Shown: positions 24,917 through 33,709, counted from the first letter of the stretch. The stretch is DNA of 34,030 bases from Acinetobacter rongchengensis (GCF_003611475.1 NZ_RAXT01000035.1:1-34030); one strand, 5' to 3'. Notes: a model not told the origin generated them from the letters alone. A program made the numbers and translations.

Positions 24917-25348
24917 ATGGATCAGTTAGCACAATTTCCGATTATTTATGAACAGAAAGTCGCATGGGGAGATATGGATGCTTTCGGTCATGTGAATAAT
25001 GTCATGTATTATCGTTATATAGAAAGCGCACGAATTGCTTATTTTGATCTTTTAAATATATTTGAACAAAATGTTCTAACTGTTGTGTCTTCCAGCCAAT
25101 GTAAATATTTAAAACCTGTATTTTATCCAGATACGTTACATATTGGTGCGAGAGTTGAGGAAGTTCGAAATAGTGCGATGAGAATGCATTATATTCTGTA
25201 TAGCACGCAGCAGCAGACTGTTGTTGCAGAGGGTGAGGCTGTTATCGTTTTTGTGGATAAAATACAAATGAAGAAGACATTAATTCCTGAACTGTTGCGT
25301 CAATCAATTTTTGATTTGGAAAGCTCAGTTCAACATAATTTAATGTAA
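24917..25348 (+). CDS. 4HBT-family acyl-CoA thioesterase
   Basis: A 143-residue hot-dog fold thioesterase that releases CoA or acyl groups. The active-site segment WGDMDAFGHVNNVMYYRYIE contains the catalytic Asp21 and the HVNN box (His25). The length is typical of the YbgC/YbaW-like branch. It follows the heme operon at a 9-bp gap, so it is likely part of the transcript. The physiological substrate cannot be deduced. Confidence 0.9.
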   Translation: MDQLAQFPIIYEQKVAWGDMDAFGHVNNVMYYRYIESARIAYFDLLNIFEQNVLTVVSSSQCKYLKPVFYPDTLHIGARVEEVRNSAMRMHYILYSTQQQTVVAEGEAVIVFVDKIQMKKTLIPELLRQSIFDLESSVQHNLM

Positions 25349-25360
25349 TTTTAATCTATA

Positions 25361-25422
25361 TTTGAACGTTAAAAGTGCTTTAAATTGTGCTTTATTACAC
25401 ATAATTTAAAGCTTAGTTCAAA
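25361..25422. repeat. Long imperfect hairpin upstream of hns
   Basis: The outer arms TTTGAAC/GTTCAAA (25361-25367 with 25416-25422) and inner arms GCTTTAAATT/AATTTAAAGC (25377-25386 with 25403-25412) form a ~62-base stem-loop topped by GTG/CAC. It begins 12 bases after the thioesterase stop. It lacks a T run directly afterwards, so termination is not certain; regulation of hns or transcript stability are options. Confidence 0.6.
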
Positions 25423-25581
25423 ATAGAGTATTCATGGCAATAATTGATTAGATTACTTTTTTGTTTTTTTATGTATTTAATCTGGTTTATCTATATTTAA
25501 ATGTATTGCTAATTTGAATAAATAAAAATATTATTGCTGGGAAATTATTTTAAATAAATATTATGGATTGGAGTGTTAATA

Positions 25582-25905
25582 ATGCCTGATATTAGTAATC
25601 TATCGGTTGAAGAGTTAAGAAAGTTAACAGCTGAAGCGGAAGCTTTAATTGAAACTAAAAAAGATCAAGCTGTTGAAGATGCTTATAATAAAATTATTGA
25701 AATTGCAGAATCTGCTGGTTTAACTTTAGAGCAATTTATTGAGTACGGTGCTCAAAAGCGTAAAAAATCAACACGTAAAGCAGTTGAACCACGTTATCGT
25801 AATAAAAACGATAGTTCTGAGACATGGACTGGACGTGGTAAACAACCGCGTTGGTTAGTTGCAGAAATTGAAAAAGGTGCAAAATTAGAAGATTTCTTGA
25901 TCTAA
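25582..25905 (+). CDS. hns: H-NS-family nucleoid protein
   Basis: A 107-residue histone-like protein that binds A+T-rich DNA and silences transferred genes. The start is placed at ATG 25582 with TTGGAG 9 bases upstream (the GTG at 25573 lies too close to the ribosome site). The N-terminal coiled-coil oligomerisation helix (SVEELRKLTAEAEALIETKKDQA) is followed by a basic linker (QKRKKSTRKAVEPRY) and the C-terminal DNA-binding core TWTGRGKQPRWL (81-92), where the GRGKQP segment contacts the minor groove. The upstream region is long and very A+T-rich, typical of an autoregulated gene. Confidence 0.95.
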   Translation: MPDISNLSVEELRKLTAEAEALIETKKDQAVEDAYNKIIEIAESAGLTLEQFIEYGAQKRKKSTRKAVEPRYRNKNDSSETWTGRGKQPRWLVAEIEKGAKLEDFLI

Positions 25906-25944
25906 TCTTCATCTAAGTGTCATTCAACGCTTATATAGTAAGAG

Positions 25945-25971
25945 AACCAAGCAAAACAGCTTGGTTTTTTT
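25945..25971 (+). terminator. Intrinsic terminator of hns
   Basis: A perfect 8-bp stem AACCAAGC/GCTTGGTT (25945-25952 with 25959-25966) plus TTTTT, 40 bases after the hns stop. Confidence 0.9.
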
Positions 25972-26068
25972 ATACGAGTGAATTGGCGATGTGAAAAAAT
26001 TATGCATAATGTATAGATAATGAGGGCATCATCTCGCACGGAAGAAAAAATGAATATGGTAAAGCTGG

Positions 26069-26812
26069 ATGAATAAAAAATCTAAACAAATCACATGGTG
26101 GATGATTGGGGTTATTGCATTTTTATTTTTTGTGCTTTTACAGGTTCCTGCAACTTGGATCATTTCTAAATTTTATCAAAACAATCAGATGCTTCAAAAT
26201 GTGAGTGGGAATATTTGGCAAGGTCAGGCAGATTGGCGTAAAGGTAATTTACGTGGTTCAGTTGCTTGGCGGACACGTCCATGGGATTTAATTTTATTGC
26301 GTGTGGGCGCCAATGTAGAAATTCATAGTGGGCAAACCCAGCTTAATGGTGTTGTTGGCTATGGTCTTGGTAAAAAAATTATTATTAAAGATATCAATGG
26401 TCAAATTGCACCTGAGACTTTAAAAAACATTGCCAATTGGCAGTGGCCATCCAATTCAATTCAACTCAGCGATATCAGCATGCATTTCAAAAAAGATGTA
26501 GGATTTAACAATGCTGATGGTAAGTTGCAATGGGGCGGTGGTGAACTGAGGTATACCTTTGGGCAGCGTCAGGATCAAATGAATATTCCTTCATTAAATG
26601 CTCAACTTAAAGATGATGCAGGTAAACTTGTTTTTGATATTCAAGATCAAAGAAGTCAGAAAATGGCGAATATTAGCCTAGATGAAAGTTTGATGCTTGA
26701 TGTGCAACTGACTCAGCGCATACTGTTGAATGTACCATCATATAACGGTAAAGCAGGCTTAGACACCTATGTGATTAGTTCACGACAGCCACTGATACAA
26801 GGTGGCTTCTAA
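26069..26812 (+). CDS. gspN: Type II secretion protein N
   Basis: A 247-residue inner-membrane protein. It has an N-terminal anchor (WWMIGVIAFLFFVLLQVPATWIIS), then a periplasmic beta-rich domain with VSGNIWQGQADWR and LRGSVAWRTRPWDLILLR, the hallmarks of GspN. It is thought to assist assembly of the secretion machinery with GspC. Its stop overlaps the start of gspC, giving the gene order gspN-gspC-gspD. The remaining gsp genes are outside the window, consistent with the scattered Acinetobacter arrangement. Confidence 0.92.
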   Translation: MNKKSKQITWWMIGVIAFLFFVLLQVPATWIISKFYQNNQMLQNVSGNIWQGQADWRKGNLRGSVAWRTRPWDLILLRVGANVEIHSGQTQLNGVVGYGLGKKIIIKDINGQIAPETLKNIANWQWPSNSIQLSDISMHFKKDVGFNNADGKLQWGGGELRYTFGQRQDQMNIPSLNAQLKDDAGKLVFDIQDQRSQKMANISLDESLMLDVQLTQRILLNVPSYNGKAGLDTYVISSRQPLIQGGF

Positions 26813-27672
26813 TGATGAGTTTAAAAGACAAGCTTGAACATATTTCGTGGAAGAAAACTGAACATATTGCTCCAATTGTATTATTTCTTTTGATTTTGGC
26901 ATTGTGTTGGAAATTAGCCTCTATTTTTTGGTGGGTTATTGCGCCACCTCAAGTTATGCAGCCTGAACAGGTGAGCTTGGGTTCTCAACAAGTTCAAGTT
27001 CCTAATATCTCAAATTTTTCACTCTTTAATGAGGTGGGTACAAATTCTACTGCAGATGATAGCGTTGCAATGGTTTTGCAAGGTGTGGTGGTGAGTTATC
27101 CTGCTCGTTTTTCCTCAGCTGTGATTAAGGTAAAAGAAACAGCAGAACGATACCAAGTTGGAGATACAATTGAAGGTACGAGTTATAGCGTATCTGAAGT
27201 ATATTGGGATCATATTGTTTTGAGTCAGAATGGAAGCAATGCTAAGGAATTACGCTTTACGGGGTTGGATAATTTATATCAACCACTGCCGAATGATGTG
27301 TCAGGACAGAATGTGAGTACGCCATCGAGTAACCCTGAGCAAACCTCACAGATGCCATCGCAAACTAACCCAACTCAAAATGCGTTAGGCCAAGCGATAG
27401 ACCGAATGAATGAAAACCGAGAACAATACCTAAAGAACATGGGGGTGAACACGAATAGCGGTCAAGGCTATGAGGTTACAGATCAAACCCCCGCAGCAAT
27501 TCGAAATAAATTAGGATTGAGGTCTGGGGATCGTATTCTTTCACTCAATGGGCAGTCAGTTGGTCAAGGACAAAATGACGTACAACTGTTAGAACAGGCA
27601 AAGCGTGAAGGAAAAGTGAAAATTGAAATTAAGCGTGGTGATCAGGTGATGACCATTCAGCAAAGTTTGTAA
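26812..27672 (+). CDS. gspC: Type II secretion protein C
   Basis: A 286-residue inner-membrane connector that contacts the secretin. One membrane span (IVLFLLILALCWKLASIFWWVIA), a homology region near residues 65-160 (NFSLFNEVGT... VVVSYPARFSSAVIKV), a low-complexity Pro/Gln/Ser linker, and a C-terminal PDZ domain (RNKLGLRSGDRILSLNGQSV) are visible. The start ATG at 26812 overlaps the gspN stop; a second ATG follows at 26815. It lies 41 bp before gspD. Confidence 0.94.
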   Translation: MMSLKDKLEHISWKKTEHIAPIVLFLLILALCWKLASIFWWVIAPPQVMQPEQVSLGSQQVQVPNISNFSLFNEVGTNSTADDSVAMVLQGVVVSYPARFSSAVIKVKETAERYQVGDTIEGTSYSVSEVYWDHIVLSQNGSNAKELRFTGLDNLYQPLPNDVSGQNVSTPSSNPEQTSQMPSQTNPTQNALGQAIDRMNENREQYLKNMGVNTNSGQGYEVTDQTPAAIRNKLGLRSGDRILSLNGQSVGQGQNDVQLLEQAKREGKVKIEIKRGDQVMTIQQSL

Positions 27673-27713
27673 GTGGCTAGGACTACAAATAAAATTAGGA
27701 TAGATAATAAGTT

Positions 27714-29924
27714 ATGTCTTTTTTGAATCACAATCGACCGCTTTGGGCTTTCGTTGCTGTAGCACCAATGATGGCTGCAATCAGTACAGCAGCGCATGCA
27801 CAAACGTGGAAAATTAATTTACGTGATGCTGATCTCACTGCTTTTATTAACGAAGTAGCCGATATTACGGGTAAAAACTTTGCTGTTGATCCTCGCGTAC
27901 GTGGCAATGTGACGGTTATTTCAAACAAACCGCTCAATAAAAATGAAGTTTATGACTTATTTCTTGGTGTTTTAAATGTCAATGGTGTTGTTGCGATACC
28001 TTCAGGCAATACGATTCGCTTAGTGCCTGACAGCAATATCAAAAATTCAGGCATACCCTATGACCCACGCAATAATGCCCGTGGTGATCAAGTTGTAACA
28101 CGTGTGATTTGGTTGGAAAATACCAATCCGAATGACCTGATTCCTGCTTTACGTCCACTCATGCCACAATTTGCACACTTGGCTGCGATTCAAGGCACAA
28201 ATGCGCTGATTGTTTCTGACCGTGCAAGTAATATTTATCAGATTGAAACCATTGTACGTAATTTGGATGGAACGGGGCAAAATGATATAGAAGCGATTAC
28301 TTTACAAAGTAGTCAGGCGGAAGAAATTATTAAGCAATTAGAAGCGATGAGTGCAACAGGTGCAGCGAAAGATTTTGCAGGCTCACGTGTTCGAATTGTT
28401 GCAGATGCTCGAACCAATCGTATTTTAATCAAGGGTGATCCCAATACACGTAAGCGTTTACGTAATATGATTGAAATGCTGGACGTTCCTTCGGCGGATC
28501 GTTTGGGTGGTTTAAAAGTTTTTAAATTGAAATATGCCAGTGCTAAAAACTTGTCTGAGATTTTACAAGGCTTAGTGACAGGGCAGGCTGTTAATTCAAG
28601 TTCAAATAACTCTTCAAATAGTAGCTCAAACACGAGTAGCAGTTTGAATAATTCTTCTTCTAATACAAACTCAACTAGTGGTGGGGTTTCTACTTCTTCT
28701 ATTAATTTAAATAGTAATTCAAATAATAATAACCAAAATAATGTGACAAGCTTTAATGCTAATGGTGTCAGTATTATTGCGGATGGTGCTCAAAATGCTT
28801 TGGTTGTAAAGGCTGAACCACAACTGATGCGTGAAATTGAAGCGGCTATTCAACAGTTGGATGTACGTCGTCAACAAGTTCTTATTGAAGCCACCATTAT
28901 TGAAGTTGAAGGGAATGATGCAGATCAACTGGGTGTGCAATGGGCAATGGGTGATTTAAGTAGTGGTGTGGGTTTAATTAACTTCTCTAATGTAGGTACA
29001 AGTCTATCGAAATTGGCTGCAGGTTATTTAACAGGAGGTGCAGCAGGCCTTGGTTCTGCTGTAGGTTCTGGTACATCACTGATTTTAGGTGATTATAAAG
29101 AAGGTGCGGATGGTTCACGTAAGTTGTATGGGGCTTTAATTCAAGCTCTGAAGCAAAATACAAAATCCAATTTACTTTCTACACCATCTATTTTAACCAT
29201 GGACAATGAAGAAGCTTATATTGTTGTGGGGCAGAATGTACCGTTTGTGACTGGCTCAGTGAGTACGGGTACTGGTGGAACAGTGAATCCATATACTTCA
29301 ATCGAACGTAAAGATGTCGGTGTAACTTTAAAAGTGATTCCGCATATCGGCGAAGGTGGTTCGATCCGTTTAGAAGTGGAGCAAGAGGTTTCTGCAGTTG
29401 CTGAAAATAAAGGACAAGCCTCTGACCTAGTCACAAGTAAGAGATCAATTAAAACATCAGTACTCGCAGACCATGGTCAAACCGTGGTTCTGGGTGGCTT
29501 GATTTCTGACGATACGATTCATAGTCGTCAGTCAGTCCCTTTCTTGGGTGATATTCCTGGTTTGGGGCGCTTATTTAGAGCGGATAATAAGTCGAATAAT
29601 AAACGTAACCTTCTCGTGTTTATCCATCCAACCATTGTTGGGGATAGTTCAGATATACGTAAGATGGCACAACAGCGTTATGATCAATTATATAGCTTGC
29701 AATTGGCTATGGATAAAGATGGAAACTTTGCCAAATTACCTGCGCATGTTGAGGATGTTTTTCAACAGCGTTTGCCAATTACATCTTCGAAAAGCACGCA
29801 ACCAACCATTGTTCAACCACAAGTGAAACAACAACCAAGTCAATATCAGCAAGTCCCTTCTGGCGGAACGACTACTGTTCCTGCAAAGGGTAATGCGGTG
29901 ACGACGCCATTGGCTATTGAATAA
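27714..29924 (+). CDS. gspD: Type II secretion secretin
   Basis: A 736-residue outer-membrane secretin. Signal peptide: FVAVAPMMAAISTAAHAQ. Then comes the N0 domain (WKINLRDADLTAFINEVADITGKNF), N1-N3 domains, and the C-terminal secretin domain with VGVTLKVIPHIGEGG and GQTVVLGGLI. A Ser/Asn-rich low-complexity loop occupies about residues 292-342 within N3. The C-terminal ~50 residues are Gln/Pro-rich. It forms the pore for folded proteins such as lipases; substrates are not in this window. It is co-transcribed with gspN and gspC. Confidence 0.97.
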   Translation: MSFLNHNRPLWAFVAVAPMMAAISTAAHAQTWKINLRDADLTAFINEVADITGKNFAVDPRVRGNVTVISNKPLNKNEVYDLFLGVLNVNGVVAIPSGNTIRLVPDSNIKNSGIPYDPRNNARGDQVVTRVIWLENTNPNDLIPALRPLMPQFAHLAAIQGTNALIVSDRASNIYQIETIVRNLDGTGQNDIEAITLQSSQAEEIIKQLEAMSATGAAKDFAGSRVRIVADARTNRILIKGDPNTRKRLRNMIEMLDVPSADRLGGLKVFKLKYASAKNLSEILQGLVTGQAVNSSSNNSSNSSSNTSSSLNNSSSNTNSTSGGVSTSSINLNSNSNNNNQNNVTSFNANGVSIIADGAQNALVVKAEPQLMREIEAAIQQLDVRRQQVLIEATIIEVEGNDADQLGVQWAMGDLSSGVGLINFSNVGTSLSKLAAGYLTGGAAGLGSAVGSGTSLILGDYKEGADGSRKLYGALIQALKQNTKSNLLSTPSILTMDNEEAYIVVGQNVPFVTGSVSTGTGGTVNPYTSIERKDVGVTLKVIPHIGEGGSIRLEVEQEVSAVAENKGQASDLVTSKRSIKTSVLADHGQTVVLGGLISDDTIHSRQSVPFLGDIPGLGRLFRADNKSNNKRNLLVFIHPTIVGDSSDIRKMAQQRYDQLYSLQLAMDKDGNFAKLPAHVEDVFQQRLPITSSKSTQPTIVQPQVKQQPSQYQQVPSGGTTTVPAKGNAVTTPLAIE

Positions 29925-30063
29925 ATGTTATGGTCAGTCAGGTTGTTAAAATAGTTTAGTCTTTTAATACAGTTTTTAGTATGTTAACTGGGTTCTTTGT
30001 CTATGTTTTAAGACTTTGAAAATGTCATGCTAAAATATTATGAATTGGAATGAGAAGATCATC

Positions 30064-30783
30064 ATGACTTGGAAATTACAGGCAATTACCGGCGAGTTTG
30101 AGGGGCAAGAAGTCTCTATTGAGCGAGATATGTTAATTGGTCGCCACCAAGATGCCGACTTGGTTTTACAATCTGCGGAAATTTCTCGCCGTCATGCAGC
30201 TTTTTTATTGAAAGATGATGTGCTTTGGGTGCAAGATTTGAAATCGTCGAATGGTACTTTTGTCAATGATATTCGTATTGAGCATGACAAAATGCTTAAA
30301 GAGGGTGATATCGTACAATTTGCCAGTATTAAATTTAATGTATTGGCGCCCGCTAAAGTTAAACCAGAGATTGAGCAGACTGTTTCAGAGATTGAAATTG
30401 AGCCAATCACTCAAGCTGTTGAACAGCCGATTCAACAGCCTTCAGAGGCAATCGCAACAGCTGAAATTGAAACACCAGTAATTGCTGAGAAAACAGTTGC
30501 GCAACAGATGAATGAGCAAGGCATGCCTGAGCTTGCTGCACGAGATAACAATGTACAATTGACACGTGATGGTATGCCAACAGGTATGGGTGTGCCTAAG
30601 CCAGCGCCAATTCCAGAAGGTGTTGATCTTAAAACTCAAGTTGAGCAAGCACCTGTTGTAATCCCTGAAAGTCCATCTGTAGTAGACCAGCAACTTGAAG
30701 AAAAGAAAAATACTTCTGTGGGGCTAATCACCATTGTGACTTTGGTTATTTTGGCGATTATTGTATGGCTATTCTTTAAATAA
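30064..30783 (+). CDS. FHA-domain membrane-anchored protein
   Basis: A 239-residue protein. The FHA domain occupies residues 1-90 with GRHQDADLVL (26-35), the phospho-threonine pocket SRRH (41-44) and the SSNGTFVN box (61-68). Next come ~120 acidic, Glu/Pro/Gln-rich residues without regular structure, and a single C-terminal membrane span (ITIVTLVILAIIVWLFF) ending the protein, a tail-anchored layout. The start at 30064 is chosen for its spacing from GAGAAG and because it begins directly at the FHA fold; an ATG at 30040 would add 8 residues. Its kinase or partner is not visible. Confidence 0.85.
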   Translation: MTWKLQAITGEFEGQEVSIERDMLIGRHQDADLVLQSAEISRRHAAFLLKDDVLWVQDLKSSNGTFVNDIRIEHDKMLKEGDIVQFASIKFNVLAPAKVKPEIEQTVSEIEIEPITQAVEQPIQQPSEAIATAEIETPVIAEKTVAQQMNEQGMPELAARDNNVQLTRDGMPTGMGVPKPAPIPEGVDLKTQVEQAPVVIPESPSVVDQQLEEKKNTSVGLITIVTLVILAIIVWLFFK

Positions 30784-30803
30784 TTTCTAAATGCGATAGA
30801 CTC

Positions 30804-30832
30804 AAAGGCATGCAATCGCATGCCTTTGTTCT
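30804..30832 (+). terminator. Probable terminator of FHA gene
   Basis: The 10-bp stem AAAGGCATGC/GCATGCCTTT (30804-30813 with 30818-30827) has an AATC loop and a weak T-rich tail (GTTCT). Confidence 0.65.
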
Positions 30833-30868
30833 ATATTAAAAGTATTTTATCTATTTCAGGTGTAAATC

Positions 30869-31537
30869 ATGAATGTTGCAAAATTAGACCAACGAGAACT
30901 CATTTTGTTTGATTTGGATGGAACTTTGGTAGATTCAGCATTTGATTTGTATCGGGCCATGAATTTGAGCTTAGAACGGTTAAATTTACCTTTGGTCACA
31001 GAAGCGCAAGTACGTGTTTGGATTGGTAAAGGGACGTCATTATTTTGTGAAAGCACTTTAAAATATTTAAAAGGAGAGGTTGATCCTGTATTGCATCAGC
31101 AACTTTTAGATACATTTTTAGAAATTTATAATGCTGAACCTTGTGTGGATACAAAACCATTCACAGGAATTTTAGAATTTTTAGAATGGGGTATTCAAAA
31201 TAATAAAAAATTGATTTGTGTGACCAACAAGCCAGAACAGCCTGCACGAAAAATTTTGCAAGAACTTAAAATGGATCACTATTTTGTCGATGTGATTGGT
31301 GGTGATCGGTTTGAAGTGCGTAAACCACATCCAAAACCATTGCTATATTGTGTAGAAACCTACCAAACTTCAAATGATAAAACCTTGATGATTGGTGATT
31401 CAAGTAATGATGTAGAAGCTGCACGCCGTGCAGAGGTTGATTGTATTGTAGTCAGCTATGGCTATAATCACGGTGAGGATATCCAACTTTGTCAACCGCA
31501 GCAGGTTGTGGATGATTTGACAGTGCTTTTGGTTTAA
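30869..31537 (+). CDS. gph: Phosphoglycolate phosphatase (HAD family)
   Basis: A 222-residue HAD-superfamily hydrolase. The catalytic motif DLDGTLVDS (Asp15 nucleophile, Asp17), the motif II Thr in CVTNKPEQ, the Lys of RKPHPKP, and the acidic metal motif MIGDSSNDVEAARRA are all present. It removes phosphate from 2-phosphoglycolate formed during DNA repair. HAD enzymes overlap in substrate, but gph next to trpE is a conserved pairing in related gammaproteobacteria. ATG 30869 has a modest AGG upstream. Confidence 0.88.
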   Translation: MNVAKLDQRELILFDLDGTLVDSAFDLYRAMNLSLERLNLPLVTEAQVRVWIGKGTSLFCESTLKYLKGEVDPVLHQQLLDTFLEIYNAEPCVDTKPFTGILEFLEWGIQNNKKLICVTNKPEQPARKILQELKMDHYFVDVIGGDRFEVRKPHPKPLLYCVETYQTSNDKTLMIGDSSNDVEAARRAEVDCIVVSYGYNHGEDIQLCQPQQVVDDLTVLLV

Positions 31538-31580
31538 TAGATTACACCTTTGTAATATCGTTGTGAGAAAAGGAAGAGGA

Positions 31581-31616
31581 ATGAACAATAAACGTATTTT
31601 TCGATGGCGTCATTAA
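31581..31616 (+). CDS. Possible trpE leader peptide MNNKRIFRWRH
   Basis: An 11-codon frame with a strong AGGAAGAGGA ribosome site, ending 54 bases before trpE. It contains one Trp codon (position 9) between Arg codons. The 5' GAGGAAT (31576-31582) can pair with ATTCCTC (31664-31670) directly before the trpE ATG. A leader with a single Trp and no T-run terminator is an incomplete match to classical attenuation, so this is a candidate only. Confidence 0.35.
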   Translation: MNNKRIFRWRH

Positions 31617-31670
31617 GTGAAATCTACAGACATCAACACTTAGTAATATCGAAAATAGAGAGAATTCCTC

Positions 31671-33164
31671 ATGACAACTTTAGTGCAATTTGAACAGTTA
31701 AAATCAGCGGGTTACAACCTGATCCCTGTATATCGTCAACGCTTAGCAGATACAGATACGCCACTCTCTGTATTTGCACGTTTAAAAGATCATCAACAAG
31801 CTTATTTATTTGAATCAGTTGAAGGTGGGGAAAACTGGGCGCGTTACTCGATCATCGGTTTAGGTGAGTCAACCGTATTTTCATGTAATGCAGGCCAATT
31901 AACCATACAATCACCAGATGGATCAATCCAAACAGAGTCATGTGCTGATCCTTTTCAATACATTCGAGATTTTCAAGCACAATTCAAAGTACCTACCCAA
32001 CAGGATTTGCCTGCATTGCCAAGCTTTACAGGTGGCTTGGTGGGGTATTTTGGCTATGACTCGGTTCGTTATATTGAGCCACGTTTAAAGAATGTTCCAG
32101 AAGCTGACCCAGTGGGTGTTCCTGATTTGTGGATGATGCTGTCTAAAACAGTGATTGTTTTTGATAATTTAAAAGATACTTTATTTGTCATTGTGCATGC
32201 GGATGTGAATGATGCAGATGCTTATGCTAAAGCACAGCAACAACTGGATCAGTTAGAAGCATTGTTAGCAACCCCGATCAGTTTGGTTGCAAAAAAACAT
32301 ACGGCACCACATTTTGAATCATTGACTGGTCATGACAAGTTTCTTGAATCAATCGAGAAGGTCAAAGAATACATTCGAGCAGGCGATGTCATGCAGGTTG
32401 TTCCGGGGCATCGGATGGTTTCGGATTTTGATGGTGAGCCATTACAAGTTTATCGTGCACTGCGACACCTCAATCCTTCGCCTTATTTATTTTTGGTGCA
32501 AGGGCAGACATTAACAGACCAAAAACCATTTCATATTGTTGGGTCTTCGCCTGAAATTCTTTCTCGTCTTGAAAATGGGATTGCTACAGTACGCCCACTG
32601 GCAGGGACTCGACCACGTGGTAAAACCAAAGAAGAAGATTTGGCGTTGGAAAAAGATTTGCTTTCAGATGAAAAAGAGATTGCAGAGCATCTGATGCTGA
32701 TTGATTTGGGGCGAAATGATGTCGGACGTGTCTCTAAAATCGGCAAAGTACAAGTCACTGATCAAATGGTGATCGAACGATATTCGCATGTGATGCATAT
32801 TGTCTCGAATGTACAGGGTGAAGTTTTGGATGATGTTGATGCTTTGGATGTTTTTAAGGCAACTTTCCCTGCAGGAACACTTTCAGGTGCGCCAAAAATT
32901 CGTGCAATGGAAATTATTGACGAAGTTGAACCTGTAAAACGTGGAATTTTTGGTGGAGCTGTTGGTTATTTAGGCTGGCATGGTGAAATGGACATGTCAA
33001 TTGCGATTCGAACCTGTGTTATTCGTGAAAATAAGGTCTATGTTCAGGCTGGAGCAGGGTTGGTTGCGGACTCAAATCCTGAATCTGAGTGGAATGAAAC
33101 CCAAATAAAAGCTCGCGCAGTGATCAAAGCGGTTGAATTATCATCAAACGGATTGATTTTATGA
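31671..33164 (+). CDS. trpE: Anthranilate synthase component I
   Basis: A 497-residue chorismate-utilising enzyme that makes anthranilate, the first step of tryptophan synthesis, with a TrpG subunit encoded elsewhere. The N-terminal domain holds the feedback site region (LFESVEGGENWARYSIIG); the catalytic domain has RPLAGTRPRGKT, LIDLGRNDVGRV, ERYSHVMHIVSNVQG, TLSGAPKIRAMEII and QAGAGLVADSNPESE. The length is normal. A possible leader peptide precedes it. Confidence 0.98.
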   Translation: MTTLVQFEQLKSAGYNLIPVYRQRLADTDTPLSVFARLKDHQQAYLFESVEGGENWARYSIIGLGESTVFSCNAGQLTIQSPDGSIQTESCADPFQYIRDFQAQFKVPTQQDLPALPSFTGGLVGYFGYDSVRYIEPRLKNVPEADPVGVPDLWMMLSKTVIVFDNLKDTLFVIVHADVNDADAYAKAQQQLDQLEALLATPISLVAKKHTAPHFESLTGHDKFLESIEKVKEYIRAGDVMQVVPGHRMVSDFDGEPLQVYRALRHLNPSPYLFLVQGQTLTDQKPFHIVGSSPEILSRLENGIATVRPLAGTRPRGKTKEEDLALEKDLLSDEKEIAEHLMLIDLGRNDVGRVSKIGKVQVTDQMVIERYSHVMHIVSNVQGEVLDDVDALDVFKATFPAGTLSGAPKIRAMEIIDEVEPVKRGIFGGAVGYLGWHGEMDMSIAIRTCVIRENKVYVQAGAGLVADSNPESEWNETQIKARAVIKAVELSSNGLIL

Positions 33165-33193
33165 GTTTTTGACAGTTTTTTTGCAAAAAACAC

Positions 33194-33221
33194 TTGCAAG
33201 GATTCTGAGTTTTGCTAAACT
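33194..33221 (+). promoter_or_regulatory. Promoter of the tRNA-tuf transcript
   Basis: TTGCAA (33194-33199) and TAAACT (33216-33221) are 16 bases apart. They are followed by a G+C-rich discriminator CTGCACACCG, a feature of stringently controlled stable RNA promoters, about 42 bases before the first tRNA. Confidence 0.6.
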
Positions 33222-33262
33222 GCACACCGTTCCGATACGAAACGTACGAAACACTAAGAAGC

Positions 33263-33338
<76 letters not shown>

Positions 33339-33392
33339 TCTTAAAGTTTTGTGATATAGTAGTAAAGGATAACACTGAAAGTAAGTGTAAAT

Positions 33393-33476
33393 GGTGAGAT
33401 TCCCGAGCGGTCAAAGGGAGCAGACTGTAACTCTGCCACGAAAGTTTCGAAGGTTCGAATCCTTCTCTCACCACCA
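33393..33476 (+). tRNA. tRNA-Tyr(GTA)
   Basis: An 84-base class II tRNA with the long variable arm, anticodon loop CTGTAAC (anticodon GTA), GGTTCGAATCC T-arm and CCA encoded. The acceptor GGTGAGA pairs with TCTCACC. Confidence 0.97.
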
Positions 33477-33510
33477 TTAACTTCGATAAGTGGTTAATTA
33501 CCAACATTAA

Positions 33511-33586
33511 GCGGGAGTAGCTCAGTTGGTAGAGCGGTAGCCTTCCAAGCTACATGTCGCGAGTTCGACCCTCGTCTCCCGCTCCA
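33511..33586 (+). tRNA. tRNA-Gly(TCC)
   Basis: A 76-base cloverleaf: acceptor GCGGGAG/CTCCCGC, anticodon stem GTAGC/GCTAC with loop CTTCCAA (anticodon TCC), GAGTTCGACCCTC T-arm, TCCA end. Confidence 0.97.
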
Positions 33587-33598
33587 TCGAAGATGATT

Positions 33599-33673
<75 letters not shown>

Positions 33674-33709
33674 GATACAGTTTAGTAGATTAATCTACAC
33701 CAGTTATTC

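Noticed and set aside
33175..33191. Terminator of trpE at GTTTTTTTGCAAAAAAC
   Set aside because: The stem is only A-T pairs and no T run follows; trpE may simply read into the tRNA promoter region.
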